DNA from: an uncultured Flavobacteriales bacterium
Lineage (GTDB): Bacteria; Bacteroidota; Bacteroidia; Flavobacteriales_G; Salibacteraceae
Direction of reading: 5' to 3'
Assembly (NCBI GenBank): GCA_913057205.1
Contig: CAJXNO010000001.1
Location: 124,001-188,000, forward strand
Length of the DNA: 64,000 bases
A program made the translations under genes and the position numbers. Shown one piece after another: positions 44,032-51,498 of the stretch (positions are counted from its first letter, which is position 1; each line of letters opens with the position of its first letter). The notes under the pieces are model-generated. The model searched no databases. It was not told the origin of the DNA and saw only the letters and a program-made list of their open reading frames with translations.

Positions 44032-44176
44032 ATTGCGGGAGGGTTGGAGAACTCAGCGCGGACGCATTGCGGGAGGGGGTATCCAGCCGACGCGCGATGG
44101 GGCTTTGAGCGCAGGATACCGAAGGGCTCGAGTTCTCCGATTTTTTGGATACTTTTTTTTAAAAAAAAAGTATTGG
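44032..44176 (+). ncRNA. Structured intergenic element with nested stems and a terminal hairpin
   Basis: GGAGAACTC (44046-44054) pairs perfectly with GAGTTCTCC (44130-44138). Inside it, GGTATCC (44078-44084) pairs with GGATACC (44114-44120), and AGCC (44085-44088) can pair with GGCT (44101-44104). ATTGCGGGAGGG occurs twice, at 44032 and 44066. A second hairpin follows, ATAC-T8 (44149-44160) against A9-GTAT (44161-44173). The nested design indicates a folded RNA or a palindromic mobile repeat. From memory, similar G-rich elements ending in a 'TACTTTTT...AAAAAGTA' hairpin recur between genes in other Bacteroidota. This is unverified, and the strand is not certain. Confidence 0.5.
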
Positions 44177-44262
44177 ACTGAGGGCCAATTGAAGCATGAG
44201 GTTCAAATCAGAAGTTGAGTTCATAAGTCTGCCTTAGCACTTTCTTCCCTGAACGTCAACAG

Positions 44263-44282
44263 ATCCCGATAGCCATCGGGAT
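44263..44282. repeat. Short palindromic repeat-like hairpin
   Basis: ATCCCGAT-AGCC-ATCGGGAT is a perfect 8-bp stem with a 4-base loop. Very similar CCCGATAG(C)TATCGGG palindromes are, to my knowledge, frequent between genes in Bacteroidota, so this is probably a REP-like sequence or a terminator remnant. No T-tract follows. Confidence 0.45.
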
Positions 44283-44429
44283 GTGGGTTTCTTATTCACA
44301 GCTAGGTGTACGGATTGTACCTCCGCGCGATCATTTAATGCACTTCAAGCTCGAAGCAGAATGCAACAAAATTTGCCATAATCGAATCACGCTTCGCTTG
44401 CTTCTAAAGGTTTTCTTTGTAGCCCTAGC

Positions 44430-45530
44430 ATGGCGAGAAAAAGCAATCCCATACGTCAACTGCTCAGTCCCGGTAAGATCTTTATCCCCATCGGTATCGG
44501 CCTGGCGATCGTGGCCTATTTCCTTATTCGTGACTTCAATGCGCAAAAGGAGGCGTTGAGCATGATCAATTGGACGTGGTCGTCTACCTTGTGGTTTGGT
44601 GTTGCCTTGCTTATGGTGGCCTTGCGCGATGTGGGCTACATGATCCGCATACGCATCCTTACCGATAAACAACTCAACTGGCGACAAGCCTTTGATGTGA
44701 TCATGTTGTGGGAGTTTGCATCGTCTGTTACACCGAGCATCGTGGGCGGGTCCAGCATTGCGATCTTCATCGTGAACCGGGAGAAGATACCCCTCGGGCG
44801 GAGTACGGCCGTGGTGATGATCACCGCCTTCTTAGACGAACTGTTCTACGTGTTGATGGTGCCGCTGCTGCTGATCATCGTGGGATGGAGTGAGCTGTTC
44901 CCCGTAGCCTTGCAAAAGGAATTCTTTGGTGTAACCCTGGGTGCGCGTGAGATCTTTGTGGCGGGTTACGTCTTCATCCTCATCCTGATCACCCTGATCT
45001 GGCTCGGCATCTTCCGCTATCCTAAAGCAGCTAAGCGCTTATTGATATCCGTTTTCTCGATCCGCTTTTTGAAGCGCTGGCGGCGAGGTGCTATCGAAAC
45101 GGGGAATGATCTGATCATTACAAGTGCAGAGCTCAAAGAGAAGCCATTCAGCTTCTGGGCGAAGGCATTCGTGGCGACGTTCTTATCCTGGACTGCTCGG
45201 TTCTGGGTGGTGAATTTCTTGATCCTCTCGTTTACCTTGGTAGACATCAGCCTGCTCGATCACTTCATGATCTACGCCCGGCAATTGGTGATGTGGGTGA
45301 TCCTCTTGATCTCTCCGACTCCTGGCGGAAGTGGAGTAGCAGAGGTGGCGTTCAGCGGCTTCTTGCAGCAGTTCATCTCACCTGTAGGGTTGGCCATTTC
45401 CATCGGGGTGATTTGGCGGATCATCAGTTACTACCCCTACTTGTTGATGGGTGCCATCATCCTACCACGTTGGATCCAACGGGTTTATTTGGGCCGACGC
45501 TTGATCAAATTCAAGGTGCCAGAGCAATAG
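44430..45530 (+). CDS. Flippase-like membrane protein (LPG synthase TM-region/UPF0104 family)
   Basis: This 366-residue membrane protein has about eight helices. It carries LRDVGYMIRIRILTDKQLNW near residue 65, WEFASSVTPSIVGGSSIAIF near 90 and LLISPTPGGSGVAEVAFSGF near 290. The TPS.(V/G)GG and SPTPGG(S/A)G.AE motifs define the flippase-like domain found in MprF and AglD. No soluble LPG-synthase domain is present, so it may move lipids or lipid-linked sugars, in line with the GT genes in the window. Function is inferred from the family. Confidence 0.85.
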   Translation: MARKSNPIRQLLSPGKIFIPIGIGLAIVAYFLIRDFNAQKEALSMINWTWSSTLWFGVALLMVALRDVGYMIRIRILTDKQLNWRQAFDVIMLWEFASSVTPSIVGGSSIAIFIVNREKIPLGRSTAVVMITAFLDELFYVLMVPLLLIIVGWSELFPVALQKEFFGVTLGAREIFVAGYVFILILITLIWLGIFRYPKAAKRLLISVFSIRFLKRWRRGAIETGNDLIITSAELKEKPFSFWAKAFVATFLSWTARFWVVNFLILSFTLVDISLLDHFMIYARQLVMWVILLISPTPGGSGVAEVAFSGFLQQFISPVGLAISIGVIWRIISYYPYLLMGAIILPRWIQRVYLGRRLIKFKVPEQ

Positions 45531-45906
45531 TCGTATAGCTCAAAACGTAGCGTTCCTTCTTCGGATCTCCGATGCCTCGCCAGTACATTTTATCATCTTC
45601 AAACCAGACGTGCCAGTCGCTGTCGTCATTCTCCACATCGCTGTCTAGAAAGAAGGTGCTAGCTTCCTCGTCAACGGTCCAAACTCCTTGGTTGGCCCCA
45701 TAAGGTTCGCCATCACTGAAGAACTTACCGTCTTGGTGAAATTCGATCCACCGCTCATCTTGCGGGTCATGTTCGGAGGTCACATCATCATCGCCGAGCA
45801 TGACGGTTTCCATGGCCCAGCGTCCGATCATTTGTTCGTGCAGACTTTGGGCAAGCAATAGGTTGGATGTGAGGGTAAATAAAGCGAGGCTGAGAAGGGT
45901 TTTCAT
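45511..45906 (-). CDS. Secreted lipocalin-like hypothetical protein
   Basis: This 131-residue protein has a signal peptide (MKTLLSLALFTLTSNLLLAQ). The mature part of about 110 residues begins with IGRWAMETVML and carries WIEFHQDGKFFSDG, then GVWTVDEEASTFFLDSD, VWFEDDKMYW and YVLSYTTIA. The 'GxW...F..DG.f......GxW' layout is typical of small lipocalin-like proteins of Bacteroidota. No ligand can be named. A perfect -7 box (TATTTTTG, 45928-45921 on the minus strand) lies 15 bases upstream. The 3' end overlaps the flippase-like gene by 20 bases. Confidence 0.7.
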   Translation of the reverse strand: MKTLLSLALFTLTSNLLLAQSLHEQMIGRWAMETVMLGDDDVTSEHDPQDERWIEFHQDGKFFSDGEPYGANQGVWTVDEEASTFFLDSDVENDDSDWHVWFEDDKMYWRGIGDPKKERYVLSYTTIALAP

Positions 45907-45920
45907 ATGCAGGATTTGGT

Positions 45921-45928
45921 CAAAAATA
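45921..45928 (-). promoter_or_regulatory. -7 promoter element of the lipocalin-like gene
   Basis: On the minus strand TATTTTTG matches TAnnTTTG, 14 bases before the ATG at 45906. A -33 element is not clear. Confidence 0.4.
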
Positions 45929-45989
45929 GAGGAATGCGTCAATGAACTACCGTTCACGAAATCGGAATGAGGGAACGGTGGAAAGCGAA

Positions 45990-46017
45990 AAGCCCCTACC
46001 ATCACTGGCAGAGGCTT
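45990..46017 (-). terminator. Terminator hairpin of the propeller-protein gene
   Basis: Read on the minus strand, AAGCCTCTGCC and GGTAGGGGCTT form an 11-bp stem with two mismatches, followed by TTCGCTTT. It lies about 30 bases after the stop of the gene at 46048. Confidence 0.6.
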
Positions 46018-46047
46018 CTTCGTATGTGGAGATTAGGAATAGGTTCC

Positions 46048-48303
46048 TTATCGCTTGATGAAGCTCTTGGTCTCACCGGCTTCATTCTGGATGAAGTACA
46101 GTCCGGATACCAATGAAGCCACATCGATGGTGTTGGTGTTGGTCACGCTCATCACCGTGCGACCGCTGAGGTCAGCTACGGTATAGTTGCCGCGCTTGCT
46201 CACACGCAATACATCTGTTGTTGGGTTAGGGAAGATGCCCCAAGCAGCTTCCTGCTTGATCTCCTCACGTCCAACCACGCCGCTCAGTTCAAATACACTC
46301 ACGGTACCGCTCACTTCGTTGGAAGTCACGATGTAGTAGTTTCCATCGCCGCTTGAAGCACTATCGATCACGATCACGTCTTCGCAACCGAGGTCACCGA
46401 TGGCTTGTGAAGTTGGATCCATCACGCTGAAATCACGGTTGTTCACGTAGGTGATGTAGGTTGCATTCGCCGGATCGGTGATGTCGTACATGAACACACC
46501 GCCGATGCGCTCCAGTCCGATGAAGGCATACACCTTGTTCTCGATCTTTGCTACGGTAATGGCTTCTGGCTCAGGACCCTTGTTGTCTGAACGACCTTCG
46601 AAGTCATCGTTTTCATCGTTACCTGAGTTGAAGTCCTCTGGATACTCTTCTGCGGTGATCTGCTCGAAATCATCGCCTGAATCGAATACCACGTTGCCGT
46701 TGGCATCCCAGATGGTGAATGAACGTGCTCCGTAGGTGTAGATCTCATCGTAATCACCATCGCCGTCGGTATCACCGTCAGCCAAGGTTACGTTGATGCG
46801 ACCTGCAACTGCTGGATCTTGAAGGGTTGCCGCATTCGGGAAGGCAGTTGGGTCAAGGGTGATGTCTTCCAAACGCTCTTCTTCGCTGTAGGCATCGTAA
46901 TCACGAGCATCGCCTTCATTTGCTGTCAGAATGTAGGTTGAACCATTGATATCAACAGATGCGATTGCATCTGGAAGGTAAAGTCCAAGGAAGGGGTGAG
47001 TAGCGATGTTGATGCCGCCATCTTCGTCGCTTGGATCCAAACCGTTGCCGGCAGCGCTGTGATCTTTAGCTCCCAATGGAAGGATGTCTGTGATGGTGTT
47101 GTTGCTCAAGTTCACAACGGCAATCGCGTTGTTTTCTTGCAGACAAACAAAAGCCGTGCTGTTATCTTCTGAAATGGCTACGTACTCTGGTTCGAAATTG
47201 CTCGCTTCGCTGTGGGTTCCGCTGATCTTGATGTCATCGATCTGCCACAAAGCACCATCGCCACCACCTGTTCCGGTAGTTTGGTAAAGGAAAGCAATCG
47301 CTACCTCACCACCTGCGATGTATGAGGTGATATCGATGTCGCCTGCGTTGGTATCCAAATACCCACCTGGCGACCAAACCGCCTGAGCGGTCAAGGTGTC
47401 CCAAGAAGCGGTGGTTGGATTACCCATACCATCATAATCAGCTGAGATCAATACATCCAATGAACCCCCAGAGAAGTTCTTTGCACTGTTGAACGTAAAG
47501 CTTGCCGTAGTGAAGTTGCTGATGTCAACCACCTCAGAGATCAACCAATCGATGCTGTTGGTGTCATCACCAAATCCGTTCGCTTCAGCGAAGTAATCGT
47601 TGCTAAAATCATCGTAGTACCACTCACGGTCGCTCAACTCATTGTAAGTAACGAAGTTGTTCAGGGCCAAAGCCGTGTCTTGAAAGTCTTCGTTCAATGC
47701 GTAGATGTCTTCAGGACCGAAGATGCGTACACCCGCTAAAGAACCCGTGTAAGAACCGATCTCAACGAGGTCAACATCTCCTTGTGTAACGCTAGCCGCA
47801 CCACCAGAAACATCGATGATGGCTACCGATCCCACAGGGTCAAAGGTCCAATCATCGCTTGGCTCACCTTCACATGCAGCTACAACGGTGTTACCATCGT
47901 GTGAGAAGGTTACCATATCAGGAAGGTGGCCTACCTCTACTTGTGAAAGGAATGTGCCTTCATGATCGAAGAATACGATCTTTCCGGGCGACTCGTCGAT
48001 CTCAACGGCAACAGCGATCACGCCATCAAACGCGGATACACTATTCACACCATCGCCGTAAGCATCGATGTCGATCGTGCTCAACAAGCTCAGATTTGTT
48101 GGATCAGAGAAATCAAGAATTCCAACGCTATTTTCGTTTGCGTTGGTGAAGAAGAGTTTCTGTGAACCGGCATCGTAGGTTACGATCTCGGCAGCGCCTT
48201 CATCAAAGACACCGGTAAAATAGGTAGAGACGTACTCAATTCCTTGAGCGAATCCCATGATGCTCAAAAGAAGAGCGGATACGGTAAGGTAAATCTGTTT
48301 CAT
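46048..48303 (-). CDS. Choice-of-anchor I family secreted propeller protein, T9SS cargo
   Basis: This 751-residue protein has a signal peptide ending IMGFAQ. It is a beta-propeller of the choice-of-anchor I type: AAEIVTYDAGSQKLFFTNAN, LPDMVTFSHDGNTVVAACEG, ANEGDARDYDAYSEEERLED and the late FEGRSDNKGPEPEAITVAKI. A separate MAM-like/choice-of-anchor J module (NEDFQDTALALNN ... GALWQIDDIKISG) is inserted between blades, at about 205-370. The tail is a T9SS sorting domain (AAWGIFPNPTTDVLRV, GLYFIQNEAGETKSFIKR). Some relatives are annotated as esterases or phosphatases, but I see no safe catalytic site. ATG at 48303 precedes the signal peptide. Confidence 0.88.
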   Translation of the reverse strand: MKQIYLTVSALLLSIMGFAQGIEYVSTYFTGVFDEGAAEIVTYDAGSQKLFFTNANENSVGILDFSDPTNLSLLSTIDIDAYGDGVNSVSAFDGVIAVAVEIDESPGKIVFFDHEGTFLSQVEVGHLPDMVTFSHDGNTVVAACEGEPSDDWTFDPVGSVAIIDVSGGAASVTQGDVDLVEIGSYTGSLAGVRIFGPEDIYALNEDFQDTALALNNFVTYNELSDREWYYDDFSNDYFAEANGFGDDTNSIDWLISEVVDISNFTTASFTFNSAKNFSGGSLDVLISADYDGMGNPTTASWDTLTAQAVWSPGGYLDTNAGDIDITSYIAGGEVAIAFLYQTTGTGGGDGALWQIDDIKISGTHSEASNFEPEYVAISEDNSTAFVCLQENNAIAVVNLSNNTITDILPLGAKDHSAAGNGLDPSDEDGGINIATHPFLGLYLPDAIASVDINGSTYILTANEGDARDYDAYSEEERLEDITLDPTAFPNAATLQDPAVAGRINVTLADGDTDGDGDYDEIYTYGARSFTIWDANGNVVFDSGDDFEQITAEEYPEDFNSGNDENDDFEGRSDNKGPEPEAITVAKIENKVYAFIGLERIGGVFMYDITDPANATYITYVNNRDFSVMDPTSQAIGDLGCEDVIVIDSASSGDGNYYIVTSNEVSGTVSVFELSGVVGREEIKQEAAWGIFPNPTTDVLRVSKRGNYTVADLSGRTVMSVTNTNTIDVASLVSGLYFIQNEAGETKSFIKR

Positions 48304-48429
48304 TGCATTCAAGTTTTGTGCAAAACTCTATGCAATGCTGCGCATGTGCCTTAGGGATTGGTTAACCTTCGACTAGGAATCAGTTAGCGGAATGTAACGT
48401 TAGCTTTACCTGCTTTAAGCCAAGGTTAA

Positions 48430-49149
48430 TTAGAACGGCACAATGGATAAACCAATGGTAAGTGCGTTCTGCTGGGTGGTGCTGTTGTTTGGCTCAAAGA
48501 AAGGAGTCAAGGAGTAGAACGCCGATAGCATCAAGCTACCATATCCTACCCGTGCACTCACACCATAACGCCATTGGGTAATGTGCGGATAGTCGTAGGT
48601 CTTGATTTTGATCCCCTGGTTATCGATCAGCTTTTCGTGTGCTTGAAGCAGGTATCCCACCTTACCACCAACGGCAAACTTCCAACGGTAGCCTTTGCTG
48701 TTCTCATTGGTGCGGAAGCGCACTTCGATCGGGAGGTCAACGTAGTTCACAGAGATCTTTCCGCGATCCAAGATTGTATCACCCACTACGCGAAATTCAG
48801 AGTAGTTCACCCCGCCGGAATCATAGCGGCTTACCACGCTGTTCAAGTAGTAGTTGTGCGATTGGAAACCCAGTCCGATCGCAGCACTCACATTTCCGTT
48901 TTTATTCAGCGGATAATCGTAAAGAAGTCCCAAGTTGATCCCCCTGCTGTACCACTTCTGCTGCACCCCATTCGGCATACCCAGCAAGCGCTCCCAAGTG
49001 AGATCGATGTACATCAGGTCTTGGTGCGGCTTCTTGCTTTCTTGCGCAACGCTGTCCTTCGCGGTAGGTGTTTCAGTCGCATCGCTTTGAGCAAGGGATT
49101 GGAAACCAACGCTGAGCAGGATGGTTGCAATAAGAATGAAATGCTTCAT
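48430..49149 (-). CDS. Outer-membrane beta-barrel protein
   Basis: This 239-residue protein has a signal peptide (MKHFILIATILLSVGFQSLAQ), a short linker and a beta-barrel of about 190 residues with alternating strands (GINLGLLYDYPLNKNGNV, AAIGLGFQSHNYYL, VNYVDLPIEVRFRT, GVSARVGYGSLMLSAFYSL). It ends ALTIGLSIVPF, with an aromatic last residue as in outer-membrane barrels. It resembles the PorT-like PF13568 group and, in general layout, the OMP at 34521. A TACCTTTG box lies upstream on the minus strand. It is divergent from the FG-GAP gene pair. Confidence 0.78.
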   Translation of the reverse strand: MKHFILIATILLSVGFQSLAQSDATETPTAKDSVAQESKKPHQDLMYIDLTWERLLGMPNGVQQKWYSRGINLGLLYDYPLNKNGNVSAAIGLGFQSHNYYLNSVVSRYDSGGVNYSEFRVVGDTILDRGKISVNYVDLPIEVRFRTNENSKGYRWKFAVGGKVGYLLQAHEKLIDNQGIKIKTYDYPHITQWRYGVSARVGYGSLMLSAFYSLTPFFEPNNSTTQQNALTIGLSIVPF

Positions 49150-49167
49150 GGTAAAATTTTCTGAGCG

Positions 49168-49175
49168 CAAAGGTA
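49168..49175 (-). promoter_or_regulatory. -7 promoter element of the outer-membrane barrel gene
   Basis: On the minus strand TACCTTTG matches TAnnTTTG, 18 bases before the ATG at 49149. Confidence 0.4.
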
Positions 49176-49236
49176 AGGCTTGATGCAGACCCCTTTCCGA
49201 TTACAACGTTACATTCGTGTTATACGTCTATTGTAC

Positions 49237-51498
49237 ATGACATTTATTCAACGCATCGTCTTTGCAGTGAGCCTGAGCCTCGGTCTGTCGACCATTGCAC
49301 ACGCGCAGTTCAATTTGGGTTTTAGGCATTATGACGCCGTAAAGGTGATAGAGCAGGGCGATACCTTGACGATGCCTTGGGCAGGAGGATTCAATAATCC
49401 GCAGTTATCCATGGTCGACCTTGACTTTGACGGGGAGAAGGACTTGATCGCATATGAACGCGATGGCGAGATCCTGCGCGGATTCGCATGGGAGAGCGGC
49501 GATACCTACACGCCGCTCTTTGATCTCAACCGCATCCTTCCTGATGTAGGTGGGAGCTACGTACTCTTCCGCGATTATGATGGAGACGGCAAGAGCGATA
49601 TTTTCTCGGCAGCCATCAGCAATACAGGACTCCGCGTGCATCGCAATGCGTCCACCGAAGAAGACCTGGTATTTGAAGAAGTTGAAGAACGCCTGTGGTT
49701 CAATGTGCCTGGAACAGGTAATCTGTACTTCTTCGTTCCGCCGAACGACCTTCCTGTTTTCCGCGATTTCAATGGTGACGGCGACATCGACATCCTCTTA
49801 CAAGGCCAAACTGGATTCCTTTCCTATCCGGCATTGCTCTATTTTGAGAACCGTTCGCAGGAGTTGTACAACACTTCCGATAGCTTGGTGTATCGATTGG
49901 AGAACCCCTGTTGGGGAAGGATCCGTGAGTTCATCACGGCAAGTGGATGGTTGGAGTACCCGTGTGATACTTCCAATGTATTGCCCAACAACTACCAAGA
50001 GCGTAACAGGCATGGAGGCTCCACCTTCGCAGCCTTTGACGCAGATGGTAATGGGGCCTTAGACCTTGTTACAGGGGATGCTTATACCGGGTATTTGTCG
50101 GTGCTTTATAACACCAATGAAAATGTAGATGCGGTGGTTGACCTTTCGCTTTCTGACACCACCTTCCCATCGTCGGATGTGCCGGTTTTTGTACCGACCC
50201 TCACCGCAGCCTTCTTTGAAGACGTAGACCACGATGGAGTAGAGGACATGTTGGTGGCGCCGAATCAGCTGACCTCTCTGGCCAGTTTCTATTTGGATAC
50301 CTCCATCAATGCCAAGGTAGATTGGTATTACCGCAACCATGGAACAGTAAGCAGCCCAGACCTCAAGTTGGAAAAGCAAGGCTTCCTCTCAGGTGAGATG
50401 ATCGATGCCGGTGCGAAGTCGATGCCGGCGCTGGCAGATGTGAATGGGGATAGCCTCGTGGACCTGTTGATCGGCAACGAGGGTTACACGATCTACGGCG
50501 GCTCAGAAGCAGCGCGGATCCGTTTGTACTTGAATGTAGGTACCGATACCAATCCAGTATTCGAATTGCACGATGCAGACGTGGCGGGAATCGCTTCCTT
50601 GGATTTCGGCAATGTGCATCCCGCGCTAGCCGACCTCGATGACGATGGTGATCAAGACCTGATGATCGGAGATGAGAATGGACGATTACACTACTTCGAG
50701 AATCAAGGCACCGCTACCAATTATGATTTTCAGCTGACCGAGCCAGAGTATGCAGACATCGATGTTGACCTTGGGGCACACCCACAGTTCTTCGATCTAA
50801 GTGGAGACGGAATTGAAGACCTGGTGATTGGAGATTTTTATGGGCGGGTGCAATACCATGAGAACGCCGGAACAGCCACAGAACCGGATTTCAGCAAGAA
50901 CCCGACCATCGAGCGGATCGGTGATATCTTGACCTTCAGTAAGCATGGGGGCGAGAGTACGCCATATTTTACGCGGAAACTAGACAGCCTTGGAACCAAG
51001 CTTTACCTCTTTTTGAGCAATGCAGACGGTACCATCTTGGTCTACGGACCCATTGAAGACCTGACCACCTTGGATGAGCCGATGACACCGGCAGATTCCA
51101 TCATTGTGGATGCGACTTTTACGTCGCTTACAGGATCCAACCTGTTTGGAGATTTCAGGGATGAACTGATCATCGGTCAGCGCACGGGTGGACTCTTTGC
51201 TTTGCGTCGTGCAAAGGAGATCCCACTTGGGTATGCGGAGCCGATCGATCCCGCCGAATACAAGATTAAAGTGTATCCGAACCCCAGCAATGGAAGGTTC
51301 CGTGTAGCACTGCCAAAAGAGGTCGATCGAGCAGGTGAGCTAAAGGTGTTTGACCTGAACGGTAGGCTGAAACACAACGAATCTTTGGCTGAGGGAAGTG
51401 AGATGGAGATCGACCTAGCCGATTTGCCTGATGGTATCTATTTGCTCCAAGTCCAAACCAACAGCCACGTTTGGCATGAGCGTATCGTGAAGCAATGA
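49237..51498 (+). CDS. Secreted FG-GAP/VCBS-repeat protein, T9SS cargo (pair member 1)
   Basis: This 753-residue protein has a signal peptide ending STIAHAQ. Calcium-type loops run through most of the protein: DLDFDGEKDL, DYDGDGKSDIF, DFNGDGDIDIL, DADGNGALDLV, DVNGDSLVDLLIG, DLDDDGDQDLMIGD and DLSGDGIEDLVIGD, forming a propeller. The tail is a T9SS type A sorting domain (YKIKVYPNPSNGRFRVAL, DLPDGIYLLQVQTNSHVWH). ATG at 49237 directly precedes the signal peptide. The stop overlaps the next gene's ATG (ATGA). It is unrelated in C-terminal layout to the 8-18 kb array, as it lacks ASPIC/UnbV and SprB domains. Confidence 0.88.
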   Translation: MTFIQRIVFAVSLSLGLSTIAHAQFNLGFRHYDAVKVIEQGDTLTMPWAGGFNNPQLSMVDLDFDGEKDLIAYERDGEILRGFAWESGDTYTPLFDLNRILPDVGGSYVLFRDYDGDGKSDIFSAAISNTGLRVHRNASTEEDLVFEEVEERLWFNVPGTGNLYFFVPPNDLPVFRDFNGDGDIDILLQGQTGFLSYPALLYFENRSQELYNTSDSLVYRLENPCWGRIREFITASGWLEYPCDTSNVLPNNYQERNRHGGSTFAAFDADGNGALDLVTGDAYTGYLSVLYNTNENVDAVVDLSLSDTTFPSSDVPVFVPTLTAAFFEDVDHDGVEDMLVAPNQLTSLASFYLDTSINAKVDWYYRNHGTVSSPDLKLEKQGFLSGEMIDAGAKSMPALADVNGDSLVDLLIGNEGYTIYGGSEAARIRLYLNVGTDTNPVFELHDADVAGIASLDFGNVHPALADLDDDGDQDLMIGDENGRLHYFENQGTATNYDFQLTEPEYADIDVDLGAHPQFFDLSGDGIEDLVIGDFYGRVQYHENAGTATEPDFSKNPTIERIGDILTFSKHGGESTPYFTRKLDSLGTKLYLFLSNADGTILVYGPIEDLTTLDEPMTPADSIIVDATFTSLTGSNLFGDFRDELIIGQRTGGLFALRRAKEIPLGYAEPIDPAEYKIKVYPNPSNGRFRVALPKEVDRAGELKVFDLNGRLKHNESLAEGSEMEIDLADLPDGIYLLQVQTNSHVWHERIVKQ

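Larger units (their letters stand above)
43922..44429. other. Gene-free stretch with repeat and hairpin elements
   Basis: This stretch of about 500 bases has no convincing ORF. It holds a structured element at 44032-44176, an 8-bp palindrome at 44263-44282, and a leader of about 110 bases for the flippase-like gene at 44430. Base composition changes sharply within it, from a G-rich block to a run of T and A. Confidence 0.6.
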
